Source: a virus. Taken from it: 64,000 bases of DNA. Made by a program: the position numbers and the translations under genes. Location: the IMG/VR virus record IMGVR_UViG_3300047548_001122, positions 150,238 to 214,237 of that record; one strand, given 5' to 3'. Shown here one piece after another: positions 25,498-32,868 of the stretch (positions are counted from its first letter, which is position 1; each line of letters begins with the position of its first letter). The notes under the pieces were generated by a model. It saw only the letters and a program-made list of their open reading frames with translations, was not told where the DNA came from and ran no database searches.

Positions 25498-26904
25498 ATG
25501 TTTCAAGACAAACTAACAAGAGAAATTGCTGCAGCTGCTGCACAAATCAAAACAGAACCACCAAAGAATGAAGTTAATTCTGAGTCTGTTGAGGGTGCAG
25601 TCGTTTCTGTTATGACGAATGAAGAACTAAAAGGCAATCAACACAAGATTGATGCTAACAAAAACGGCAAAGTTGATGCACATGACTTTAAACTTCTTCG
25701 TGCCAAGAAAGGTAAAACGGTAGAAGAAGGCATTAAAGGTGCTGGTATAGGTGCTGCTGTAGGTTCTGTTGCTGGTGGACCGATTGGTGCAGCAGTTGGT
25801 GGTGCTTTGGGGCATGTAGCAGGTGAAGTTCTATCAAGTGCTAAGAATAAAACAAAAGCTATGTATCGTATTGCAAAAGGTCCTTCGATGGCCGACAGCA
25901 AAATAAAGAAAGAAGAAGTTGAAGAACTCGATGAATTGTTTGGAAAAGGTAAATTACCAGCAATTGCAGCATATCACAAAGAAAAAGGTGCTGAAGCTAA
26001 AGGTAAGATGGAAACAATTAGAAGTGGTAACACTAAACTTCCTGTTCCAAAATCTACATCTGCTAAAATCTTTTCTAAAGATGCTGAAGCTAAATATCAT
26101 TCAACTCAGGAGAAAAGAGCAAAATCTTTGATGAAAAAAGAAGAAGTTGAATCCGTTGAAGAGGGATTTGGTGATCTAGTTAAAGGTATTAAACGTGTCG
26201 TTGCCGGTAAAAAGAGTCCTAGTGCCGTAAGAGATGCACACTTAGCAAAATCTGCTTTTAGTACAGATCCGAAAGTTAAAGAGCGTGAAGGTCGCCGTTA
26301 CGATAAAGTGGATAACTTCATGATGAAAAAAGAAGAAACGGAATTGGATGAAGCCTTTCCAACTGTAGCTGATGCTAGAAAACGTATGGCTGCAAAAGAA
26401 AGTGGTTTCGAGAAAAAGAAAATTTCTACTGGTACAGTTTACTCACGTAAGTATAAGGCAGAACCAGAAGAGAATGATGAAGCGCCAAAGAAAAAGGCCA
26501 AGACCATGAAAGAAATGTTGAGTATCTATTCAGCAGGTGGCGCCGAAGCTTTGGTAGAAAATCTCATGATCGAAGAACCATCACAAGATGAATATAAAAA
26601 GGAAGTTGAAACTGCTCAGGCAAAAGCTGACGGTAAAATTCGTAACGATAAAGGTATAGCTAAAGCAGCATCACAGGGTGTAAAGATGGAAGAAGTTGAA
26701 ATTGAAGTTCTTGATGCAGATGAAATCAATGGAGTTCAGATTGACAATATTGAAGAGCGCCACATGACTGATGCTGAAATGGATAAACGTGAAGAAATCG
26801 TTAAGTCAATGAAAAAAGGTATTCAAGGTTTCAAAGATCGTTATGGCGATAAAGCAAAAAATGTAATGTATGCTACTGCAACCAAATTGTCCAAAAAGGA
26901 TTAA
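25498..26904 (+). CDS. Modular internal-type protein with EF-hand loop, glycine zipper and VEELDE linkers
   Basis: A 468-residue, Lys/Glu/Ala-rich protein. Residues 52-63 form a calcium-binding-type loop (DANKNGKVDAHD), followed by LLRAKKGK. Residues 81-109 are a glycine zipper (GAGIGAAVGS repeated) able to insert in a membrane. Then short modules are separated by near-identical linkers: KKEEVEELDE (137-146), KKEEVESVEE (213-222), KKEETELDE (277-285) and MEEVEIEVLDADE (397-409). LxE ends resemble T4 prohead-protease sites. The C-terminal KAKNVMYATATKL is a common phage element. Strong GGAG upstream. Likely a virion protein processed in the capsid. Confidence 0.7.
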   Translation: MFQDKLTREIAAAAAQIKTEPPKNEVNSESVEGAVVSVMTNEELKGNQHKIDANKNGKVDAHDFKLLRAKKGKTVEEGIKGAGIGAAVGSVAGGPIGAAVGGALGHVAGEVLSSAKNKTKAMYRIAKGPSMADSKIKKEEVEELDELFGKGKLPAIAAYHKEKGAEAKGKMETIRSGNTKLPVPKSTSAKIFSKDAEAKYHSTQEKRAKSLMKKEEVESVEEGFGDLVKGIKRVVAGKKSPSAVRDAHLAKSAFSTDPKVKEREGRRYDKVDNFMMKKEETELDEAFPTVADARKRMAAKESGFEKKKISTGTVYSRKYKAEPEENDEAPKKKAKTMKEMLSIYSAGGAEALVENLMIEEPSQDEYKKEVETAQAKADGKIRNDKGIAKAASQGVKMEEVEIEVLDADEINGVQIDNIEERHMTDAEMDKREEIVKSMKKGIQGFKDRYGDKAKNVMYATATKLSKKD

Positions 26905-26906
26905 AC

Positions 26907-28334
26907 ATGAAGAAGATGTCTGACGTTTTCAAATCCATTCGTTTTGCCAAAATGGACCCAAAACACGATAAGCCCGAAATTGGTGGTTCGAAAGATGACG
27001 AGGAACATTATACTGTTGGTGAAAAGGAATATGAACAACAGGTAAAACATGTAAAAAAGCGTGCTATGCAAGAAGAAAAGAAAGACAAATATGATGAAGG
27101 TGAATATGACCGAGAAGGCGATATGGCTAAATCTGATCTTCGTTCTATCATTGCAAATGCAAAAAGATTGCATGATATGATCGAAGATTCGGCTAACCTT
27201 CCTGAATGGGTGCAGTCTAAAATTACTGTTGCTGAAGATTATATTTCTACAGTTGCTAATTATATGACATCAGAAATGAGTGAAGGGGTATCTGATAAGT
27301 TGTACAAATCTCATCAAGATTTGCGTAAGAAGAGTGGGTTACCTCATCCCGATTACTACAAAGCATTAGGTAAATCTTATGACATTGAAGATGATAAAGA
27401 ACGCCTTACACATCAATCTGAATTAAAGAAAAAATATGGTGTGAAAGAAGAGGTTGAACTTGAAGAGTCCTCTAAATTTGCAAAAATTTTTGATAAGAGA
27501 GTCAAACAAAGAGAACTCAATAAATTACCTAAAGAACCAAAAGGTGAATATGAACGTAAAGTGGACAAGTATTTGAAGAAGAAATATAACAAAGAAGAAG
27601 TTGAACTTCAAGAAGGTCGTCCATCACAACGCCATCCATTAGAGGGTCATGAGTATCACAAAAAGTCTAATGAAGAATTGATTGGTATTGCTAAAGATGC
27701 ACATGCGGCTGCTGAAGCAATGAAGGGTCACAGTACCAGAGCAGAAAACAAATATCGTGACCAAGCAAATGATTCTGCAACAGTACGTTATTTCCGACAA
27801 AAGAGTGGTATGCCTGACTGGTACAAAAAGAAGTATGGTCATGTCAAAGAAGGAGTAGAACTTGAAGAGGGTTTACAACAAACTCTTAGAAAAGTTGTTC
27901 CTGGTTATGCAAAGAAACAAATAAACGATAAAATGGACCGTGAAAAGTTTGGTAGAAGAGATGTGGATAAAGACGAGAATTATTATCGTTATAAAAAAGT
28001 CCTCGACAAATTAAAAAAAGAAGATGTTGAACAATTAGAAGAAAAGAATGTTCCAACTTCTCCAGAAAAATGGGCTCAAGCCAAAGCACAAGCAAAGGCC
28101 AAGTTTGACGTTTATCCTTCTGCCTATGCAAATGGTTGGGCTGCAAAGAAATATAAAGCAATGGGTGGTGGTTGGAAATCAGTCAGTGAAGAATCTATTT
28201 TAGAGTCTCGTAAGGCTGAAATTGTCAAAAAGATAGTTAAGAGTAAAAAAACTAATAGTGATGATAAATTTGAACCTAACCCTATCATGTCGAAAGATGA
28301 AGATAGGGGCAGAGATAACATAAATAACAAGTAA
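26907..28334 (+). CDS. Modular internal-type protein with repeated VELEE linkers
   Basis: A 475-residue, highly charged protein built of modules joined by repeated linkers: VKEEVELEE (179-187), NKEEVELQE (228-236), VKEGVELEE (313-321) and KKEDVEQLEE (370-379). The N-terminal module (about 65-124, DMAKSDLRSIIANAKRLHDMI onward) and the module at 383-424 (SPEKWAQAKAQAKAKF, FDVYPSAYANGWAAKKYK) recur in proteins of aquatic phages. No enzyme motif seen. Starts two bases after the previous gene and is clearly related to it in style. Candidate polyprotein cleaved at LxE sites. Confidence 0.7.
   Translation: MKKMSDVFKSIRFAKMDPKHDKPEIGGSKDDEEHYTVGEKEYEQQVKHVKKRAMQEEKKDKYDEGEYDREGDMAKSDLRSIIANAKRLHDMIEDSANLPEWVQSKITVAEDYISTVANYMTSEMSEGVSDKLYKSHQDLRKKSGLPHPDYYKALGKSYDIEDDKERLTHQSELKKKYGVKEEVELEESSKFAKIFDKRVKQRELNKLPKEPKGEYERKVDKYLKKKYNKEEVELQEGRPSQRHPLEGHEYHKKSNEELIGIAKDAHAAAEAMKGHSTRAENKYRDQANDSATVRYFRQKSGMPDWYKKKYGHVKEGVELEEGLQQTLRKVVPGYAKKQINDKMDREKFGRRDVDKDENYYRYKKVLDKLKKEDVEQLEEKNVPTSPEKWAQAKAQAKAKFDVYPSAYANGWAAKKYKAMGGGWKSVSEESILESRKAEIVKKIVKSKKTNSDDKFEPNPIMSKDEDRGRDNINNK
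28320..28326 (+). promoter_or_regulatory. Possible late promoter box (ATAAATA)
   Basis: CATAAATAAC lies at the extreme 3' end of the preceding gene and 32 bases before the ATG at 28359, the same spacing as the TATAAATA box before 20915. Weaker match to the T4 late box, so only a candidate. Confidence 0.35.
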
Positions 28335-28358
28335 AAACAATTTTTAGGAGAAATAAAA

Positions 28359-28697
28359 ATGCCTTTATTTTCAGCAACAGATGCAAACACCGGTGCCCCA
28401 AAATGGGCAGTAGCTAGTGGTCTTGGTGTGTCTGCAAATGGATTTACATTATATGCAAACACCACTTCTGGTGCATACGTAAGTGGCGCAGCAGTTGGTG
28501 TTTTTGGTGTTAACGCAACAGAAATCGGTCTAGCAAATAATGCCTTAAATAAACCAGCACATACTGGTTGGGTATTAAGAACGCAAGGTACTGGTGGTCG
28601 TGCAGGTCGTATTCAAACTGAAGTTCTTGTAGCCGGCGGTATGAGTGCTGACACTTCAGCAACAGCTAACGACAACGTTGTTTACGCCAATACCTAA
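28359..28697 (+). CDS. Small putative virion protein
   Basis: A 112-residue, Ala/Gly/Thr-rich protein (MPLFSATDANTGAPKWAV start, GWVLRTQGTGGRAGRIQTEVL in the second half). Composition and size fit a small capsid-decoration or tail protein; similar proteins are found in aquatic T4-like phages, but the exact role is not known to me. Strong TTAGGAG ribosome site, suggesting abundant product. One-base overlap with the next ATG (TAATGAG). Confidence 0.65.
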   Translation: MPLFSATDANTGAPKWAVASGLGVSANGFTLYANTTSGAYVSGAAVGVFGVNATEIGLANNALNKPAHTGWVLRTQGTGGRAGRIQTEVLVAGGMSADTSATANDNVVYANT

Positions 28698-29116
28698 TGA
28701 GATACGAGGACGATAGCATCGAATCTGCTTCGACACCTAAAACCATTCAGGCAGGTCAAGCAATCGATGCACATGAACCATCAGGTGAGGATTCAATCTC
28801 AGCATTGAATCCGAACGTGATTACTGAAATCAATTTCAGACTCAGAAATGAACTGAATGAAATATTACTCAATGCCGATCAAGGTATTCAAAAAATAAGA
28901 AAGACCTTGCATCGGTATGGGTTTGATTTACCTGCTATTTACGAGGCAGATAGAGAAGGTGATGAACTAGTCATTGAATTAAATCAATTTGGATTCGATG
29001 ATATAGAGAGTAATATATACATTTTGTATTATATGACTGATAAAGGAGTTTATGAGTTTTATGCTGAAATTGGTGATGACGAACGTATGGATGAACTATT
29101 GTCCGACGGTATTTAA
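28697..29116 (+). CDS. Hypothetical protein
   Basis: A 139-residue acidic protein with an unstructured N-terminal 45 residues and a helical region around 50-80 (RLRNELNEILLNADQGIQKI). No domain recognised. Linked to the preceding virion-type gene by a one-base overlap, so it probably shares late expression. Confidence 0.6.
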   Translation: MRYEDDSIESASTPKTIQAGQAIDAHEPSGEDSISALNPNVITEINFRLRNELNEILLNADQGIQKIRKTLHRYGFDLPAIYEADREGDELVIELNQFGFDDIESNIYILYYMTDKGVYEFYAEIGDDERMDELLSDGI

Positions 29117-29127
29117 AAAGAAAAATA

Positions 29128-29520
29128 ATGGTTTTTGATAATTTGACTAGTGAAAATATAATGCTTTATGCAATGAAGATTTATGATAGACCAGATTGCA
29201 TCATGAGTGAGTTTAAAGAAGATATGAAACGATTCAACTATTTAAAAAGGTTGTTTCGTAGGTATAGAAAAATAGGTGAAATAAAAGAACGTTTAGTTCT
29301 GAATCACTTGGTTGTTCTTTATAACGTTTTTGGTGCTGAAGCAATGACCAGAATGTTATTTTTTAAAATGTCAAAAGATGACCTACCAATAGTAAAAACA
29401 TATCTTTTATTTTTAAGTTGTATGCCAGAAATTGTAAAGGGTATAAAAGGACAAGATATACTTTCTTCCGATATACCTGTTGATTTAAAGATAGCTGAAG
29501 TTTTAAGAGAAATAAAATGA
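29128..29520 (+). CDS. Conserved T4-like phage protein
   Basis: A 130-residue helical protein beginning MVFDNLTSENIMLYAMKIYDRP. The stretch DMKRFNYLKRLFRRYRKIGEIKERLVLNH (split here by description) and LYNVFGAEAMTRMLFFKM is typical of a small conserved gene in cyanophage-type myoviruses; its function is unknown to me. ATGA overlap with the next gene. Confidence 0.7.
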   Translation: MVFDNLTSENIMLYAMKIYDRPDCIMSEFKEDMKRFNYLKRLFRRYRKIGEIKERLVLNHLVVLYNVFGAEAMTRMLFFKMSKDDLPIVKTYLLFLSCMPEIVKGIKGQDILSSDIPVDLKIAEVLREIK

Positions 29521-29744
29521 CCAACGAATTTAAAAAACAATGTGGTGAAGGAATGTATTGGTGCAACACTGATAAAAAGTGTAAACCAATACAGGAAGAT
29601 ATGCCCACAAATAATGCTGGAGGTGGTGCTGTTGCAGGCATTGGTGTTGGTCCACAAGGTGAACCTGGTATAAACAAAAAGAAAAAAAGAAATTTAATCC
29701 CTTTAATGGCCTTTATGAGAAGAAAAGCAAATGTGGCTTCTTAG
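29517..29744 (+). CDS. Small Cys-containing phage protein
   Basis: Seventy-five residues. The N-terminal CGEGMYWCNTDKKCKP holds three Cys in a knot-like arrangement found in small conserved proteins of aquatic T4-like phages; a Gly-rich linker and a basic tail follow. No signal peptide. Function unknown. It overlaps both neighbours. Confidence 0.65.
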   Translation: MTNEFKKQCGEGMYWCNTDKKCKPIQEDMPTNNAGGGAVAGIGVGPQGEPGINKKKKRNLIPLMAFMRRKANVAS

Positions 29745-30246
29745 TTTTTTATCGACAGAGTTTTTGGAGTATGTTGTTAATTCAGTATTGATTTTGGGTA
29801 TTGTTGGTACTATCGTAGGATTTTTTGGCGGCAAAATACCTTTTGTCGGGTCTTATTTAAATATTATTAAATATGTTTCTATTGTTCTATTCTGCATTGG
29901 TTTATATTGGAAAGGTGGAATGAGTGTAGAAAAAGAATGGCGTCAAAGAGTTGAAGAGATGGAAGCAAAAGTAAGAGCTGCCGAAGAAAAGTCAAAAGAA
30001 GTAAACACTGAAATAGAAACGAAAGTAGTTCAAAAAACTAAAGTAATCAGAGAAAAGGGTAAGATACAGATTGAATATATCAATCGTTTAGTTGAAGGTA
30101 AAACGGTTGAAATCGTAAAAGATATGAGTGCAGAAGAAAGAGCAGTTTTTGAAGCAAAACAAAAAGAATTATTAGATTCAATCAAAAATTGTCCAATACC
30201 TAGAATTATTATAGAAGAACATAATAAAGCGACAGAATCAAAATGA
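29731..30246 (+). CDS. Membrane protein with coiled coil (inner-membrane spanin candidate)
   Basis: A 171-residue protein with two hydrophobic segments (about 16-33 and 45-62), then a long charged coiled coil (about 70-150) and two Pro/Ile residues near the end. An N-terminal anchor with a periplasmic coiled coil is the layout of an Rz-type inner-membrane spanin, although those usually have one membrane segment. Two small lipoprotein genes follow with ATGA overlaps, and an endolysin gene is 0.9 kb away, so a lysis role is reasonable. Confidence 0.6.
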   Translation: MWLLSFLSTEFLEYVVNSVLILGIVGTIVGFFGGKIPFVGSYLNIIKYVSIVLFCIGLYWKGGMSVEKEWRQRVEEMEAKVRAAEEKSKEVNTEIETKVVQKTKVIREKGKIQIEYINRLVEGKTVEIVKDMSAEERAVFEAKQKELLDSIKNCPIPRIIIEEHNKATESK

Positions 30247-30509
30247 AATCATACACTATTTTATTAAGTTTATTACTTGTTGGTTGTTCGACAACTGTAC
30301 CTGTCGTAGCAAAGTTTCCAGAAGCACCAAAATCTTTAACAGAAAATTGTTCACCGTTGAAAAAAATAGACGGTGAAACTGTTTCTATTGTAGATTTGCA
30401 CAAAGTTGTGGTTGAAAATTACACCACACATCATGAATGTGCCATAAAGGTAGAATCTTGGAATGAATGGTATATTAAACAGAAACAAATATTTGAGGAA
30501 ATAAAATGA
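30243..30509 (+). CDS. Small lipoprotein (outer-membrane spanin candidate)
   Basis: Eighty-eight residues with a lipoprotein signal peptide: positive start MKSYT, hydrophobic core and lipobox LLVGC (Cys15). The mature part begins STTVPVVAKFPEAPK, Pro-rich like an Rz1-type outer-membrane lipoprotein. Its position right after a membrane-anchored coiled-coil gene fits the i-spanin/o-spanin pair. Two further Cys in the mature part are unusual for Rz1. Confidence 0.65.
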   Translation: MKSYTILLSLLLVGCSTTVPVVAKFPEAPKSLTENCSPLKKIDGETVSIVDLHKVVVENYTTHHECAIKVESWNEWYIKQKQIFEEIK

Positions 30510-30859
30510 AATATTTAATGATTGCAGTATTATCAATTTCTTTAATGGGTTGTACTACTATTAAAAAATATTGGCCAAGAGATCATGACCCCGTTATGTT
30601 TAGTCAGTTAGTTGAAATTGATAGAATGGTTGAAATGGTAGATTGTGAAAATCCTGATTGGCGTATGGCTGAAAATTTAAGTTCACATTTATCCAGATAT
30701 ACTGAATGGCGTCAAGACCCACAAGCGGAAAATATTAAAGGTTTACATTCTCATACTGTTCGTATGAGTAAAGGTGGCAGTAAAACGTTTTGTGAACTCG
30801 GTAAAAAAACTGCTGCACAAAGAATACAAGCAGCTAAAAGTGCATGGGAGGGAAGATAA
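30506..30859 (+). CDS. Second small lipoprotein
   Basis: A 117-residue protein with lipobox LMGC (Cys16) and signal peptide. The mature part is TTIKKYWPRDHDPVMF..., with two further Cys. No known domain. It overlaps the preceding lipoprotein gene by four bases and the following gene by one, so it belongs to the lysis-region operon. It could be a spanin partner or an envelope-modifying lipoprotein. Confidence 0.6.
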   Translation: MKYLMIAVLSISLMGCTTIKKYWPRDHDPVMFSQLVEIDRMVEMVDCENPDWRMAENLSSHLSRYTEWRQDPQAENIKGLHSHTVRMSKGGSKTFCELGKKTAAQRIQAAKSAWEGR

Positions 30860-31047
30860 TGCATCCATTAGAACAAGAAATACAAGCTCTTAATGAAGCT
30901 TATGAAAACGGTGATATAGACCGAAATGAAAGAGATTATTTGTTGCTCGAAATCAGAGATATTAGAGCAGCACAAGAATGTGCAGGTGACGAACAATTAG
31001 CAAGACAAATATTTCAAGCCTGCAATATAGCAATGGCAGTACTTTAA
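30859..31047 (+). CDS. Small hypothetical protein
   Basis: Sixty-two residues, acidic and helical (MHPLEQEIQALNEAYENGDI). The first ATG after the lipoprotein stop is at 30859 (TAATG overlap), with GGAGGGA just upstream. It contains two Cys and no membrane segment. Unknown function. Confidence 0.55.
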   Translation: MHPLEQEIQALNEAYENGDIDRNERDYLLLEIRDIRAAQECAGDEQLARQIFQACNIAMAVL

Positions 31048-31051
31048 AATT

Positions 31052-31099
31052 ATGCAACAGGAATCTTGTCCTATTTGTGGTGGCAAACATAAAAAATAA
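31052..31099 (+). CDS. Possible 15-residue peptide with zinc-knuckle-like motif
   Basis: A tiny frame, MQQESCPICGGKHKK, lies in the 66-base gap before the endolysin gene. CPICGG plus His is a zinc-knuckle-like element. There is no clear ribosome site, so it may be a leader peptide, a remnant of a longer zinc-finger gene or chance. Confidence 0.25.
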   Translation: MQQESCPICGGKHKK

Positions 31100-31113
31100 A
31101 GGATGAATTATCT

Positions 31114-31731
31114 ATGGAATTAACTAAAGAACAATTAAAACAATTATTACCAAAAAACCCATACATTAATCAATGGCACCATGCACTAAGTCAGTTATTA
31201 CCTGACTATGAAATCAATACTCCACAAAGAATTGCATCATTCATTGCACAATGCGCTCATGAATCTGGTAATTTTATTTTTCTTACAGAAAATCTAAACT
31301 ATAAAGCAGAAAGTCTAATGAAGGTATTTCCAAAATACTTCAAAGATATAACTACTGCAAAAGCTTATGAAAAGAAACCGGAAAAGATTGCAAACAAAAT
31401 TTATGCCAATCGCATGGGTAACGGCGACGAAACTAGTGGCGATGGTTGGCGTTATCGTGGACGTGGACTAATTCAATTGACTGGTAAAACAAATTATCAG
31501 TGGTTTGCTGCATCACTTGAAATTTCACCAGAAGAAGCCGCAGAATATACACAAACATTTGAAGGTGCTGCACAGTCAGCATGTTGGTTCTGGGAAACTA
31601 ATAAGTTAAACAATGAAGCTGACAAAGGTGATATTAAAGTAATGACTCGTAAAATCAATGGTGGTTTCATTGGACTAGAAGATCGTATTAAACACTATAA
31701 TCACGCTCTTCATGTTTTAGGAGTGCATTAA
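31114..31731 (+). CDS. Endolysin, GH19 chitinase/lysozyme-like
   Basis: Peptidoglycan hydrolase that would open the cell wall at lysis. The 205-residue sequence has the GH19 hallmarks: AQCAHESGNF with catalytic Glu50, the second acidic site near Glu59 (LTENLNYKAESL), and GWRYRGRGLIQLTGKTNY (about 110-127). No signal peptide, so it needs a holin. Candidates for that are the small membrane proteins at 31970 and 32449. The length matches single-domain phage GH19 endolysins of Gram-negative hosts. AAAGGA upstream. Confidence 0.92.
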   Translation: MELTKEQLKQLLPKNPYINQWHHALSQLLPDYEINTPQRIASFIAQCAHESGNFIFLTENLNYKAESLMKVFPKYFKDITTAKAYEKKPEKIANKIYANRMGNGDETSGDGWRYRGRGLIQLTGKTNYQWFAASLEISPEEAAEYTQTFEGAAQSACWFWETNKLNNEADKGDIKVMTRKINGGFIGLEDRIKHYNHALHVLGVH

Positions 31732-31973
31732 TGAAATATCTAGCAATTTTATTTTTACCACTATTGGTGGCATGTCAAGAAAATTATCGTTATCCTTGCC
31801 AGGACCCCGATAATTGGGAAAAGAAAGAATGTCAAAAACCTTATTGTAGCGCAAACGGAACTTGTCCTGAAGATTTAACTCCATATGAAAAAGATAAAGT
31901 TGGAGGATTACCAGGAAATACAAATATAACACAGCCTGCACAACAGATGCCAAAAAAAGGAGAATGTAAATGA
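31731..31973 (+). CDS. Cys-rich small lipoprotein
   Basis: An 80-residue lipoprotein with lipobox LVAC (Cys15). The mature part contains the segment YRYPCQDPDNWEKKECQKPYC and CPEDL, a Cys pattern that I know from a small conserved lysis-region gene of aquatic T4-like phages. It has five Cys after the lipidated one plus a late Cys. It overlaps the endolysin stop by one base. Function unknown, probably envelope-associated. Confidence 0.7.
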   Translation: MKYLAILFLPLLVACQENYRYPCQDPDNWEKKECQKPYCSANGTCPEDLTPYEKDKVGGLPGNTNITQPAQQMPKKGECK

Positions 31974-32449
31974 TTAACGAATTATGGTCAGGAGAAAGAT
32001 ACACAACTGAAGAATTAAATGCTCGTTTGAAATTTTTTATTGGTATTGTTTTGGGCTTGACTTTATTTGGTATTGTTTTCGTTGTTCTCTACAGTCTTAT
32101 TTTCGTAACTCAGCCAATGAATGGTATGAGTCCTGTTGATAACAAGTTCTTTGAATTGATTATTCCAATTGCTACATTTTTAACAGGTACACTGTCAGGC
32201 ATCATGTTGGCGGGTGACGATAAAGAATTAAGAGCAAAGGCTATTGATGCTGCAAACAAACCTTATACACCACCTCCATCACCACCATCAGTAACACCAA
32301 AAGTTGGTTCATCGTTTACACCAAGCGCTGCACCAGTTTCAAGTTCTTTTGATACTGTGATGAACAGTGTACCTTCATTTGTCGCAAGTGAAGTTTCAGG
32401 ATTTGGTGGTAAACCAGCACCATCACAACCAGAACATCCGGAGAAATAA
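31970..32449 (+). CDS. Membrane protein, holin candidate
   Basis: A 159-residue protein with two hydrophobic segments (about 20-44 and 62-82) and a Pro/Ser-rich C-terminal half (PPPSPPSVTP). Two-helix membrane proteins beside an endolysin are often holins or their partners, but the long Pro/Ser tail is not typical. It overlaps both neighbours (ATGA upstream, TAATG downstream). Confidence 0.55.
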   Translation: MINELWSGERYTTEELNARLKFFIGIVLGLTLFGIVFVVLYSLIFVTQPMNGMSPVDNKFFELIIPIATFLTGTLSGIMLAGDDKELRAKAIDAANKPYTPPPSPPSVTPKVGSSFTPSAAPVSSSFDTVMNSVPSFVASEVSGFGGKPAPSQPEHPEK

Positions 32450-32673
32450 TGAACTTTTTCACCAAAATGCTCTCAGGAGAAGGTGAAAATAATCCAAGTA
32501 GTAAGAGAGTAATTACGTTTTTAGCTTTCTTATTACTTGCTGTTGGATTTATTGCAGAAATGTTTTTTGAAAAAAAAGTAAACCCTACTACATATGAATA
32601 CATGATGTATATTGTCATAGGTGGTTTAGGGTTTACTGCATCTGAAAAATTTACTAAAAAGGATACAAAATGA
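32449..32673 (+). CDS. Small two-helix membrane protein, holin candidate
   Basis: Seventy-four residues with two hydrophobic segments (about 20-38 and 50-65), a short loop and a charged end (KFTKKDTK). Size, topology and place 0.7 kb after the endolysin fit a class II holin. No direct proof. Overlaps the next gene by four bases. Confidence 0.6.
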   Translation: MNFFTKMLSGEGENNPSSKRVITFLAFLLLAVGFIAEMFFEKKVNPTTYEYMMYIVIGGLGFTASEKFTKKDTK

Positions 32674-32858
32674 AAAGATTACTAACTATTGCTTTACTAG
32701 CATTGATGCCTTTAGCCTATGCGGATTGTCATGCTGCCGAAGAAAAAAAAGTTTGCGTTAAAGAGTTCGATAACAAAACTAAAAAAGAAAAAGAAGTTTG
32801 CAAAACTATCAAAGTTCATAAGAAACTTGAAGGCACAAAGATTCCTGATAAAAAATAA
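32670..32858 (+). CDS. Small secreted Lys-rich protein
   Basis: Sixty-two residues with a signal peptide (MKRLLTIALLALMPLAYA, cleavage after AYA) and a mature part of about 44 residues rich in Lys/Glu with three Cys (DCHAAEEKKVC, then EVCKT). It would be periplasmic. It closes the lysis-type operon. Function unknown. Confidence 0.6.
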   Translation: MKRLLTIALLALMPLAYADCHAAEEKKVCVKEFDNKTKKEKEVCKTIKVHKKLEGTKIPDKK

Positions 32859-32868
32859 AGGTTAAGTA

